DNA of 59,126 nucleotides from Porcipelethomonas sp964621265 (GTDB lineage Bacteria > Bacillota > Clostridia > Oscillospirales > Ruminococcaceae). The stretch spans positions 1 through 59,126 of the forward strand of contig CAZULQ010000009.1 in NCBI GenBank assembly GCA_964621265.1, given 5' to 3'. Shown here one piece after another: positions 1 to 7,931 of the stretch. The translations under genes and the position numbers were made by a program. Below the pieces are notes generated by a model. It made no database searches. It was not told the origin of the DNA and worked only from the letters and a program-made list of their open reading frames with translations. Position 1 is the first letter of the stretch. The number at the start of each line of letters is the position of its first letter.

Positions 1-18
1 AGTTGGGGGAGCCATCAA

Positions 19-50
19 CAGCTATCACTTTCAGTGATGGCTGTTTTTCG
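19..50 (+). terminator. Intrinsic terminator of a gene lying upstream of the window
   Basis: An 11-bp stem (19-29 with 33-43, one G-T wobble) has a 3-nt loop and is followed by a T-rich run. No part of the upstream gene is visible. Confidence 0.8.
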
Positions 51-111
51 TTTTTATAGAAGTGGTATTTGAATGTGAACTAAAAATAAAAGAGTATTAG
101 GGAAGTTTATT

Positions 112-555
112 ATGTATAACGAAATTAAAAATGATGATGATATCAGAGCATTAATGGACCTTTACGGTGGTTTTCACGATAGCTGCATTGTTTCTATTAA
201 TTATACAAGTGGTGCCTTTGTTGACAGTAATGGCGGTATGGCAGATGGTTCTATTTCTGAACACTGTGTAAATATGGTTGTGCACAGTCAGTTGTGTAAG
301 CCTATTGAATTGCGATTTACAGGAGTGAGAAAATGCAGCATTGTTGGTTGGTGTGATAATTGTTTTTGTAATATTTACGATGCACATATAGGTTTTTATT
401 CACAATTACCAGGTACAACCTGTGATGATAAACTGATTGTCTGGGCTGATTATGAATGCTTTGACCCTTTAAAATATACTGAAGATAAGCTGATTTCATC
501 TCGAAACTGTACCTATGTGATAGCAGAAAAGCTTTACTGGAAAATAGAAGAATAA
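112..555 (+). CDS. Conserved hypothetical protein, 147 aa, with a GGFHDSCI motif
   Basis: The product is a small soluble protein with no signal peptide or membrane segment and with many cysteines and aromatic residues. The start follows an AGGGAAG ribosome binding site. The N-terminal block YGGFHDSCI, followed by a YxSG segment and a later tryptophan/acidic C-terminus, reminds me of uncharacterised Firmicutes proteins and, loosely, of small immunity proteins that carry FHDA/FHDS motifs. That resemblance is from memory and does not assign a function. The gene stands alone between two terminators, as would suit an accessory single-gene unit. No toxin gene is visible next to it, but the window starts only 111 bases upstream. 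Confidence 0.7.
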   Translation: MYNEIKNDDDIRALMDLYGGFHDSCIVSINYTSGAFVDSNGGMADGSISEHCVNMVVHSQLCKPIELRFTGVRKCSIVGWCDNCFCNIYDAHIGFYSQLPGTTCDDKLIVWADYECFDPLKYTEDKLISSRNCTYVIAEKLYWKIEE

Positions 556-566
556 AAATACAAAGC

Positions 567-868
567 AAAATCCCGAGCCTATTGGCCCGGGACTTTTTTG
601 GAAAAAATTAGAGGATTTATTTTATGAACGTTAATGTCAGGAATGTGTCCGGCATAACAGGGGAAATCTTGCTGAATCAGCAGATATATCCCCAACCGGT
701 TGCTTCGAGTGAAGCTGAAGCAGCATGAAATGTTATTTTGATTTAGCATTTTTTTGTGAGACTGCTGCTTCGTAGTTTTGGTGTATTCATATAGGTTTGT
801 AGAATGTTTAAGTAGTACGTATGTTTCTGCGTCAAGTGGTATTTCAAGGAGTGATTTGTTATTAGCTT
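567..868 (-). ncRNA. Candidate structured small RNA of about 300 nt
   Basis: On the minus strand a consensus promoter (-35 TTGACA at 898-903, 17-bp spacer, -10 TAAAAT at 875-880) predicts a start near 868. The hairpin at 571-591 could end the transcript near 567. No credible open reading frame follows the predicted start, and the only long frame begins inside the promoter. The predicted RNA holds nested stems: a perfect 9-bp stem (717-725 with 763-771), a 5-bp stem (702-706 with 711-715), a stem GGGGA/TCCCC (660-664 with 689-693) enclosing GCTG/CAGC, and a closing CCGG/CCGG pair (649-652 with 696-699). It does not look like tmRNA, RNase P, SRP RNA or a riboswitch I recognise. 6S RNA or another Clostridia-specific family cannot be excluded by eye. 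Confidence 0.6.
571..600. terminator. Shared hairpin terminator between the 112-555 gene and the minus-strand RNA
   Basis: A 9-bp stem with one mismatch (571-579 with 584-592) and a TATT loop is followed by a seven-T run on the plus strand, so it is a good terminator for the 112-555 gene. On the minus strand the T-run is weaker but present. Confidence 0.8.
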
Positions 869-874
869 GACTAT

Positions 875-903
875 ATTTTAACATAAAATTACATAATTGT
901 CAA
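875..903 (-). promoter_or_regulatory. SigA-type promoter for the candidate small RNA
   Basis: TTGACA, a 17-bp spacer and TAAAAT, with an extended -10 TG (TGT before the hexamer). The nearest gene on this strand that it could otherwise serve would have its start codon inside the promoter. Confidence 0.75.
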
Positions 904-992
904 CATTTACATGTCATGTTTGTTAAAAATGTACCAACTCAAACGTTTTAGTTAGCCACGTAAACATATAATTTTTGTGCAGTATTATTATT

Positions 993-2000
993 TTAAGGAA
1001 TCCTGTCTGAATTTTCAGCATTTTTCTGTACTGCCAGAAATTCCTCAGCAAGCCTCAGTGCGTCATCATACGTTTCAAGACTGTAACACTTCGCCCTGAA
1101 CGCCGCCGCACCGTATAAGCCCTTCATATACCATGAAGCGTGCTTTCGTGCTTCCTTCATGGCACGTTCCTCACTTCCGTCCTCTTTCTGCGACAGAATC
1201 AGTCTTATGTGATACAGCATAACCTCCATACGTTCCTCAACGGTCGGCGGTGTGTACTCCTCATTATTGTAATATGACTCAATTTCTCTGAAAACAAACG
1301 GATTTCCGTAGGACGCACGTCCTATCATGACAAGGTCGCAACACGTCCTGGTGTACATATCAAGACAATCATCAAGACATGTCACATCTCCGTTTCCGAT
1401 TACAGGTATTTTAACGCTTTCCTTGACCGCCTTTATAATATCCCAGTCAGCCTCTCCCGAATACATCTGGTCACGGGTTCTGCCGTGGATTGCAAGAGCG
1501 TCTGCGCCCGCCTGTTCCATTGCCTTTGCAAATTCAACGGCATTAACGCTTTCCCTGTTCCAGCCCTTACGGAATTTCACCGTCACAGGAACTCCCGATG
1601 CTCTTTTTGCCGCTTCAACGAGTGATGCCGCAAGTTCAATATCCTTCATGAGCGCACTGCCCGAATTGTTGTTGACAACCTTCGGCACAGGACAGCCCAT
1701 GTTAAGGTCGAGGATATCGGGGTTGTAGCCCATGCATATTTCAACTGCTTTTTCAATGAACTCAGGTTCGCCGCCAAAAAGCTGAAGCGCCATAGGGCGT
1801 TCCTTTTCAGTAATGGTGCAAAGCTCGGCGGTCTTTGTGTCGTTGTAGCAAAGTCCCTTTGCGGAGATAAGCTCGCTGACTGTATAACAAGCGCCATACT
1901 CACGGCAGAGCGTTCTGTACGCCCTGTCAGCCACAGATGCCATCGGGGCAAGGGCGGCGGTCTTTTTTATTTTCACGTTTCCTATGTTAATATATTCCAT
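993..2000 (-). CDS. dusB: tRNA-dihydrouridine synthase (DusB type)
   Basis: This FMN enzyme reduces uridines in the D-loop of tRNA to dihydrouridine. The 335-aa protein is a full-length Dus TIM barrel. It has the N-terminal LAPMASVADRAYR flavin-binding segment, the NMGCP motif with the probable catalytic Cys103, the VKFRKGW block, AIHGRTRDQMYSG and the phosphate-binding IGNGD and MIGRASYGNP segments. The start has an AGAGG site 6 nt upstream. It stands alone, and no terminator is obvious downstream. DusB is the usual Firmicutes paralogue, so the symbol is likely but the exact target position is inferred. Confidence 0.93.
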   Translation of the reverse strand: MEYINIGNVKIKKTAALAPMASVADRAYRTLCREYGACYTVSELISAKGLCYNDTKTAELCTITEKERPMALQLFGGEPEFIEKAVEICMGYNPDILDLNMGCPVPKVVNNNSGSALMKDIELAASLVEAAKRASGVPVTVKFRKGWNRESVNAVEFAKAMEQAGADALAIHGRTRDQMYSGEADWDIIKAVKESVKIPVIGNGDVTCLDDCLDMYTRTCCDLVMIGRASYGNPFVFREIESYYNNEEYTPPTVEERMEVMLYHIRLILSQKEDGSEERAMKEARKHASWYMKGLYGAAAFRAKCYSLETYDDALRLAEEFLAVQKNAENSDRIP

Positions 2001-2109
2001 GTTTACCTCTCATAAATTTCTTATCACTCTATTTTAGCACATTTTAACGTAAAAATAAAGAGCGTTTATACAGAAACTGAATCAGCATTTATTTTCGGCA
2101 CCCTTTTTC

Positions 2110-2138
2110 TTGACACACTCTGTTATGTGTGCTAAAAT
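2110..2138 (+). promoter_or_regulatory. Promoter of the LRR-dockerin gene
   Basis: TTGACA at 2110-2115, 17-bp spacer, TAAAAT at 2133-2138, with a TGC extended -10. Confidence 0.8.
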
Positions 2139-2168
2139 ATACTTTGGAAATTTTAAGGAGTGATAAAA

Positions 2169-3407
2169 ATGAAAAAGAAGATAATTAGTGTTCTGACTTC
2201 TGCTGTGTGTGCAATCGGAGCATTTGGCGGTTTAAGCTTTGATGTATCTGCGGATGTTGCGACATACGGCGTTCTGACTTATGAAAATGTTGACGACAAT
2301 GCCGACGGATATATTGACTATGTAAGCATAATCGGCTGTGACAAGTCGGTGACAGATGTTGGTGTACCGTCGTCTATAAACGGCATTGCCGTAAGAACAA
2401 TAGGCGCATCGGCATTTGAGGATTGCAGAGCGCTTAAAAGTGTAATCGTTCCTGATACGGTTCTTGCAATCAGAGAGAACGCTTTTAAATACTGCACAGA
2501 GCTTTCCTCTGTAACATTAGGAAGCGGACTTAATATAATTGCAGACCAGGCTTTTATGTTCTGCAAAAAGCTTGAATCAATTTCATTACCTGTTGGGCTT
2601 CAGCTGATTGCCTTTGAGGCATTTTCATGTACAGGGCTCAACTCTGTCACAATCCCCGAAACTGTAACAGAAATCGGCGCTTACGCTTTCCATAACAGCA
2701 GTGTGGGGAGTGCAAATATTCCTGCCTCAGTAGCTCTTGTGGGTAGAGGTGCTTTTGAGAATACACCCGTTCTTGAAAACCAGGAGGGACTTGAATATAT
2801 TGACAGCTGGCTTCTGGGGGCGGATTACGGTCTGACTCACGCTGATGTAAAGGACGGCACACTTCATATCGGGGTATCTGCATTTGAGTATTGCCCGACA
2901 ATAAAGAGCGTCAGACTGCCTGAGGGACTGCTTTCGATTGAAGGCTGGGCGTTTTCAGACTGTTCTTTACTTGAAAAGGTAACTGTTCCTTCGTCGGTGC
3001 GAAAAATTGACTGGTATGCTTTCGATGATTGCAGTAAGCTCATGAGCATAACGATAAACGGTCTCAGCTGTGAAATTTATGATGCCTCACGCACAATAAA
3101 CAACGTAAGCACAGCCTGGGACGGCGAATTTTACGGTACGATTTACGGATTTTCAGATTCATCTGCACAGGTCTATGCCAATAAATACGGTTTTTATTTT
3201 TCACCGTTCGGCGGACAGATGAAGGGCGATTTAAGCTATAACGACAACATCGACCTTTATGACGCAATCGAAACTGCAAAGGTTGTCATGGGAATGAGAA
3301 CGCTTACAGAACAGGAGGCAGTAATCGCCGATTTTGACAGAAGCGGAACTGTTGACCTTTATGATACAATCATGCTTGCAAGATTCATTCTGGGCGTATG
3401 GGAATAG
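2169..3407 (+). CDS. Secreted leucine-rich-repeat (BspA type) protein with C-terminal type I dockerin
   Basis: The ATG at 2169 is chosen because the AAGGAG site (2155-2160) lies 8 nt before it; a GTG at 2160 overlaps that site. An N-terminal signal peptide (MKKKIISVLTSAVCAIGAFG) precedes about ten BspA/LRR_5 repeats of the pattern xIGxxAFxxCxxLxSVxIPxxV over residues 40-310. The last 60 residues are a dockerin: two Ca-binding repeats, each ending in DLYD followed by an I/M-rich helix. LRR-dockerin proteins are known from cellulosome-forming Ruminococcus, where they may mediate protein or substrate binding. A catalytic domain is absent. The gene has its own promoter and terminator. Confidence 0.9.
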   Translation: MKKKIISVLTSAVCAIGAFGGLSFDVSADVATYGVLTYENVDDNADGYIDYVSIIGCDKSVTDVGVPSSINGIAVRTIGASAFEDCRALKSVIVPDTVLAIRENAFKYCTELSSVTLGSGLNIIADQAFMFCKKLESISLPVGLQLIAFEAFSCTGLNSVTIPETVTEIGAYAFHNSSVGSANIPASVALVGRGAFENTPVLENQEGLEYIDSWLLGADYGLTHADVKDGTLHIGVSAFEYCPTIKSVRLPEGLLSIEGWAFSDCSLLEKVTVPSSVRKIDWYAFDDCSKLMSITINGLSCEIYDASRTINNVSTAWDGEFYGTIYGFSDSSAQVYANKYGFYFSPFGGQMKGDLSYNDNIDLYDAIETAKVVMGMRTLTEQEAVIADFDRSGTVDLYDTIMLARFILGVWE

Positions 3408-3416
3408 AATAAATGA

Positions 3417-3440
3417 GGGCGGTCATTGACCGCCCTTTTG
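3417..3440 (+). terminator. Terminator of the LRR-dockerin gene
   Basis: A perfect stem GGGCGGTCA/TGACCGCCC (3417-3435) is followed by TTTT. Confidence 0.85.
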
Positions 3441-3453
3441 TGATATAAAAGCT

Positions 3454-3482
3454 TTGCATTATCCCTCAAAATCTGATATAAT
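3454..3482 (+). promoter_or_regulatory. Promoter of polA-rimI
   Basis: TTGCAT at 3454-3459, 17-bp spacer, TATAAT at 3477-3482 with TGA extended -10. Confidence 0.75.
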
Positions 3483-3488
3483 AACTAA

Positions 3489-3541
3489 TAAGGCAACACC
3501 GCACAAAGCCCACCCTGACGGCTTTGCGCGTTATTGCCTTA
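3489..3541. repeat. Palindromic element in the polA leader (possible small mobile repeat)
   Basis: Outer arms TAAGGCAA/TTGCCTTA (3489-3496 and 3534-3541) and inner arms CAAAGCC/GGCTTTG (3504-3510 and 3520-3526) enclose a 9-nt loop. No T-run follows, so it is not a terminator. It lies in the transcribed 5' leader of polA, 25 nt before the start codon. Only one copy was seen in this window. Confidence 0.55.
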
Positions 3542-3566
3542 AGTATAATTCTCGGAGGACAAGTCT

Positions 3567-6116
3567 ATGAAATTACTCGCAATCGACGGAAACAGTATCT
3601 TAAACCGTGCGTTTTACGGAATCCGTCTGCTTACAAATAAAAACGGCGTCTATACAAATGCAATTTTCGGCTTTATGAATATTTTCTTCAAGAATGTTGA
3701 GGAAGTAAAGCCCGACTGCATTGCCGTTGCGTTTGACCTTAAAGCGCCGACCTTCCGACACAAAGCGGCGGATTTTTACAAGGCTAACCGCAAGGGCATG
3801 CCTGAGGAGCTTGCACAGCAGCTGCCGCTTGTGAAACAGGTGCTTGGGCATATGGGCGTTAAGATTGTCGAGTGCGAGGGATATGAGGCTGATGACGTGC
3901 TGGGTACTCTATCAAAGGCGTGTGCCGACAGCGGAAACGAGTGCTATATCTTAACGGGCGACAGGGACAGCCTTCAGCTTGTGAACGATAAGGTTACAGT
4001 GCGTCTTGCAACAACAAAGGAGACTATCTGCTATACTCCTGACAGATTCACTGAGGAATACGGCTTTGAGCCGATTTATCTTATAGACTTAAAAGCGCTT
4101 ATGGGTGACAGCTCGGATAATATCCCGGGGGTTGCGGGCGTAGGGCAGAAAACTGCGGGTACGCTTATAACAAAGTGGAAAACTATCGAAAATCTTTATG
4201 AAAATATTGACGATGCGGGGCTTACAAAGAGCGTTTACAACAAGCTTGTAAACGGAAAGGAATCGGCAGAGCAGAGCAAGTGGCTTGCGACGATATGCCT
4301 TGAAGCGCCGATTGAAACTGAAATATCGGACTACATTCCGTCTGAGCGTGACGAGAAAGCGTTAAGCGAGCTTCTGACAGAGCTTGAAATGACAAAACTG
4401 CTTGCAAAGCTTGGACTTGAAATGTCAGAAAAGACTGCTAAGGAGAATACTGCACCTGCAAAGGAAATTGTCGTTACAGAGGAGCATTTAACCGAGGAAA
4501 CTGCCGAAAAGCTTCTCAGTTTTGAAAAGCTTGTGTATCTGTATAATGACGGTGTTATGCAGGTGTGCGGAGAAGAAAACGACGGCAGTATTGCCGTTTA
4601 CACAACAGACAGCCGTGAGCTTACTGCGAAGATTCTTTCGGGCAATCAGAAGAAATACACCTTTTCGGCAAAGGGGCATTACAGACTTTGCTATGACTTT
4701 GGAACGGAGCTTAAAAACATGGGCTTTGACGCTGAAATTGCGGCGTATCTGCTCGACCCGTCCTCATCTGAATATAATATAGAAAAGCTGTGCTTCCGCT
4801 ATAATTCGCCGTTTTATAAGTCGGCGGGCGACTTTGCTGAAATCGCAAGCCTTTATGAGCTGTGCGTGACGCTCGAAAGCGAAATTAAGGCACAGGGCAT
4901 GGAAAGTCTTATGTCTGATATCGAACAGCCGCTTACAGAGGTGCTTGCCTCTATGGAACACTTCGGGGTTAAGATTGATACCGAGGGTGTAAAGCGCTTT
5001 GGCGAAAATTTGGTTGACGAAATTGAGGGACTTCAGTCGCAGATTTATTTTATGTGCGGCAGGGAATTCAATATTGCGTCCCCGAAACAGCTTGGTGAAA
5101 TACTCGTTGAAATGGGCGTACCGCTCAAAAAGAAAACCAAAACAGGCTTTTCGACAAGCGCTGACATACTCGAGGAGCTGCGTGACGATTACCCGATAAT
5201 TGATCTTATTCTGCGTTACAGACAGCTTGCAAAGCTCAATTCGACATATGTCGAGGGGCTTTTGAAAACAGTCGCACAGGACGGCAGAATACACACCTGG
5301 TTCCGTCAGACAGAAACCCGTACGGGACGAATTTCCTCGACAGAGCCTAATCTGCAGAATATTCCTGTCAGAACCGAGCTTGGCAGGGAGATGAGAAAAT
5401 TTTTCATCGCCGAAGAGGGAAAGGTGTTCCTTGACGCCGATTACAGCCAGATTGAGCTCAGAATTGTGGCGCACATCTGCGGTGATGAAACTATGATAAA
5501 CGGCTTTAAGGACGGCGCTGATATCCATACCGCAACTGCGGCGCAGGTTTTCGGACTCCCTCAGGAAATGGTAACGCCTGAAATGAGAAGTGCGGCAAAG
5601 GCTGTAAACTTCGGTATTATCTACGGCATCGGTGCATTTTCGCTGTCGAAGGATATCAACGTAAGCGTTTTTGAGGCGAAAAAATATATAAGGGATTATC
5701 TGCATAAATTCCCGAACGTTGAAAAGTTTATGGACGAGACTGTCGAAAAGGCAAAGTCCGAGGGCTTTGTCACAACAATGTTCGGCAGAAAGAGATACGT
5801 CCCCGAGCTTTCTGCGTCAAACAAGAACATGCAGGCGGCAGGAAAGCGAATTGCAATGAACACGCCTGTACAGGGAAGTGCGGCTGATATAATCAAGATT
5901 GCCATGGTAAAGGTGTGGCAGAGACTTAGGGAAGAAGTGCCGCAGGCAAGACTTATTCTGCAGGTGCACGATGAACTGATTGTTGAGTGCGACGAAAAGG
6001 ACGCTGACAAGGCGGCTGAAATTCTTGCGTATGAGATGAGTCATGCATGTGAGCTTAAAGTGCCGCTGACAGCGGATGTAAACAGAGGTGAGAGCTGGTA
6101 TGTCGCAAAGGGTTGA
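3567..6116 (+). CDS. polA: DNA polymerase I
   Basis: The enzyme performs repair synthesis and Okazaki fragment maturation. The 849-aa protein has the three usual modules. The 5'-3' nuclease (residues 1-290) shows LAIDGNSILNRAFYG and the acidic EGYEADDVLGT and TGDRDSLQL blocks. A middle domain (about 300-460) sits at the place of the 3'-5' exonuclease. The polymerase (about 470-849) has motif A with Asp623/Asp625 (DADYSQIELR), the O-helix AAKAVNFGIIYG and motif C QVHDE (Asp802, Glu803). The middle domain lacks the DxE exonuclease motif, so proofreading is probably absent, as in many Firmicutes Pol I enzymes. A GGAGG site lies just upstream. The rimI frame overlaps its 3' end. Confidence 0.97.
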   Translation: MKLLAIDGNSILNRAFYGIRLLTNKNGVYTNAIFGFMNIFFKNVEEVKPDCIAVAFDLKAPTFRHKAADFYKANRKGMPEELAQQLPLVKQVLGHMGVKIVECEGYEADDVLGTLSKACADSGNECYILTGDRDSLQLVNDKVTVRLATTKETICYTPDRFTEEYGFEPIYLIDLKALMGDSSDNIPGVAGVGQKTAGTLITKWKTIENLYENIDDAGLTKSVYNKLVNGKESAEQSKWLATICLEAPIETEISDYIPSERDEKALSELLTELEMTKLLAKLGLEMSEKTAKENTAPAKEIVVTEEHLTEETAEKLLSFEKLVYLYNDGVMQVCGEENDGSIAVYTTDSRELTAKILSGNQKKYTFSAKGHYRLCYDFGTELKNMGFDAEIAAYLLDPSSSEYNIEKLCFRYNSPFYKSAGDFAEIASLYELCVTLESEIKAQGMESLMSDIEQPLTEVLASMEHFGVKIDTEGVKRFGENLVDEIEGLQSQIYFMCGREFNIASPKQLGEILVEMGVPLKKKTKTGFSTSADILEELRDDYPIIDLILRYRQLAKLNSTYVEGLLKTVAQDGRIHTWFRQTETRTGRISSTEPNLQNIPVRTELGREMRKFFIAEEGKVFLDADYSQIELRIVAHICGDETMINGFKDGADIHTATAAQVFGLPQEMVTPEMRSAAKAVNFGIIYGIGAFSLSKDINVSVFEAKKYIRDYLHKFPNVEKFMDETVEKAKSEGFVTTMFGRKRYVPELSASNKNMQAAGKRIAMNTPVQGSAADIIKIAMVKVWQRLREEVPQARLILQVHDELIVECDEKDADKAAEILAYEMSHACELKVPLTADVNRGESWYVAKG

Positions 6117-6546
6117 TGTTATAAAAGCGGAGGCTGTGCACATTCCGCAGATTGCGGAAATCGAATCTGAATGCATAACAGACGGCTGGTCGGAAAACGC
6201 TTTTTACGAGGCTTTGAGCAATAAAAATGCGCTGATTTATGCGGCTGTGTGTGACGGCGGAGTAATCGCCTTTTTAAACGGCTCCTATGTCCTTGACGAG
6301 GCGGAGCTTCTGAATATTGCCGTTACGGCAAGGTGCCGCCGCATGGGTGCGGCAGGTGCGCTTATGGAACGCTTTTTTGCGGAGCTGGAAAGCCTCGGGA
6401 TTAAAACAGTTTTTCTCGAAGTGAGGGAAAGCAACAGCGGCGCAATATGCCTTTATGAAAAATACGGCTTTGAGAAAAGCGGTATGAGAAAGAACTACTA
6501 TCATAACCCGACAGAAAATGCCGTGCTTATGACGAAAACTCTGTAA
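6100..6546 (+). CDS. rimI: Ribosomal-protein-alanine N-acetyltransferase RimI-like (GNAT)
   Basis: The ATG at 6100 lies inside the last codons of polA (17-nt overlap) and has an AGAGGTGA site 8 nt before it, so translation is probably coupled to polA. A GTG at 6088 is the alternative. The 148-aa GNAT fold shows the acetyl-CoA-binding pyrophosphate loop as RCRRMGAAGALM, followed by FLEVRESNSGAICLYEKYGF, a block typical of RimI. RimI acetylates the N-terminus of ribosomal protein S18 in enterobacteria; the substrate here is inferred from homology only. Confidence 0.88.
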   Translation: MSQRVDVIKAEAVHIPQIAEIESECITDGWSENAFYEALSNKNALIYAAVCDGGVIAFLNGSYVLDEAELLNIAVTARCRRMGAAGALMERFFAELESLGIKTVFLEVRESNSGAICLYEKYGFEKSGMRKNYYHNPTENAVLMTKTL

Positions 6547-6555
6547 CAGAAAGAA

Positions 6556-6590
6556 GCGGGGGTGGTCATTGACCACCCCCGCGCTGATTA
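6556..6590. terminator. Shared convergent terminator between rimI and the acyltransferase gene
   Basis: A perfect GC-rich stem GCGGGGGTGGTCA/TGACCACCCCCGC occupies 6556-6582. The minus-strand exit reads TTCTTTCTG and the plus-strand exit is poor in T, so it serves the minus-strand gene better. Confidence 0.7.
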
Positions 6591-6609
6591 ACAGGTTATT
6601 TTATAAGCT

Positions 6610-7779
6610 TTATACTTTAACAGTTTCTCTTTTTTCTTCCGAAACTACTTCAGGCTTTTGGGTTTTTCGGGCTACGAGTCTGATTATAGGATTTGTGATG
6701 AGCTTTGTTATTACGCTCAGAATTGTCGCTCCGACAAAGCATACTGCAAAATCAAGAGGAATAATTCTCAAATATCCTACGGGCATACTGCTCACACCGT
6801 CATTGAAGGTTCCGATGTAGTTGTGGTATGCGTAAAGCTCGTTGTCGACAATCCATGACAGCAGATAAAGTCCGAGAGTAACGCTCGATACGCTCGCAAG
6901 GATTGCACGGACAGGCTTGAAGTTAATTTTGATGTCGTAAAGGAAAAGGAATAAAACAGTACCGGTTATTACAGTGATTAAATCTTCATAATCGGCACAA
7001 ACGCCTGTATAGAAATTACCGCCGTCGGCTGTGATGTAGGTTTTGGCGGTCTGATATCCGACGCAAGCCAGTAAAAGCAGTCCCGAAACCCACTTTTTGA
7101 TTTTCGGTCTGTACTCGGCAATGTAAGCGCCGATAAGGAAATATGTAATAGCATAGCAGACTGTCCATTTGTTAGGAGCAAAGCCGAAGTTTGCGCCCTC
7201 GACAGGCCATCTGTTAATCTGAGTCGGGAGAGATGTGAGGATTGCAAAAACAATAATCATCATCTGCTTTTTGCGCACGCTTTCAATTGCGTTCCAGCCA
7301 TAGCTTAAAAACGGTATGATAAGCGCAAGAGAAAGATATATATTAACATACCACGCATATGTGGGTTGTTCGTACGCCCAGATTGAACGAAGCCATGTAA
7401 ACAGAGGGAAGCTTTCGCCGAGCAGGTAAACCTTATATAAAACGGTTAATCCGCCGACTAAAAAGGTCGTGATTACAATAGGAAGTATTTTTACATAGTG
7501 CAGAGCGTTAAACGCAGTTTTTCTTTTGAGATACCCTGTTGACATGAAAAACAGCGGAACGCCCGTGAACATGAGCCATCGGAATGCTGTCGGGAAAAGG
7601 ATGTCTGTTTCGGTCATCGGAATGCTGTAATAACCGTTGTTCAAAAGAAAATGTACGCTTAAAACGGAAATGACCGCAAAGGTTTTTATAAGGTCAATTC
7701 CAGTGTCTCGCTTGTCGAGATTTTTTGTGCTGAAAATGTAGTTCAGTATACTAATCAGCTTGTTTGGTTGTTTACTCAT
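6610..7779 (-). CDS. Membrane acyltransferase family 3 protein
   Basis: The 389-aa protein is an integral membrane protein with about ten predicted helices. The N-terminal block TGIDLIKTFAVISVLSVHF and the following GVPLFFMSTGYLKRK are the family-3 acyltransferase (OafA/WecH-like) signature, including the histidine expected in the first helix. Such enzymes transfer acyl groups, often acetyl, to cell-surface glycans. The acceptor cannot be told from the sequence. The short C-terminal tail is charged and cytoplasmic. It is transcribed from a consensus promoter at 7828-7856, divergently from the cysteine desulfurase. Confidence 0.85.
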   Translation of the reverse strand: MSKQPNKLISILNYIFSTKNLDKRDTGIDLIKTFAVISVLSVHFLLNNGYYSIPMTETDILFPTAFRWLMFTGVPLFFMSTGYLKRKTAFNALHYVKILPIVITTFLVGGLTVLYKVYLLGESFPLFTWLRSIWAYEQPTYAWYVNIYLSLALIIPFLSYGWNAIESVRKKQMMIIVFAILTSLPTQINRWPVEGANFGFAPNKWTVCYAITYFLIGAYIAEYRPKIKKWVSGLLLLACVGYQTAKTYITADGGNFYTGVCADYEDLITVITGTVLFLFLYDIKINFKPVRAILASVSSVTLGLYLLSWIVDNELYAYHNYIGTFNDGVSSMPVGYLRIIPLDFAVCFVGATILSVITKLITNPIIRLVARKTQKPEVVSEEKRETVKV

Positions 7780-7827
7780 TTTATTCTCCGTTCCACCGCT
7801 TTTGGCAGCGTTTGTTTTCTGTAATAA

Positions 7828-7856
7828 ATTATAGTTTAAACAGATTAATTTGTCAA
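7828..7856 (-). promoter_or_regulatory. Promoter of the acyltransferase gene
   Basis: Minus-strand TTGACA (7851-7856), 17-bp spacer, TATAAT (7828-7833). Its -35 lies only 14 bp from the -35 of the divergent nifS promoter. Confidence 0.8.
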
Positions 7857-7870
7857 TAGAATATTCGAGA

Positions 7871-7899
7871 TTGAAAAAAATCGTGAAATATGATATAAT
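7871..7899 (+). promoter_or_regulatory. Promoter of the cysteine desulfurase gene
   Basis: TTGAAA (7871-7876), 17-bp spacer, TATAAT (7894-7899) with TGA extended -10. Confidence 0.8.
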
Positions 7900-7931
7900 G
7901 AATACAATTATATTAGAAACGGACTGATTTT

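Noticed and set aside
579..884. Open frame of 101 aa on the minus strand
   Set aside because: Its start codon lies inside the predicted promoter, no ribosome binding site precedes it, and the sequence forms RNA-like stems.
4764..5705. Long open frame of 313 aa antisense to polA
   Set aside because: polA is unambiguous here; the antisense frame has no recognisable domain or ribosome binding site.
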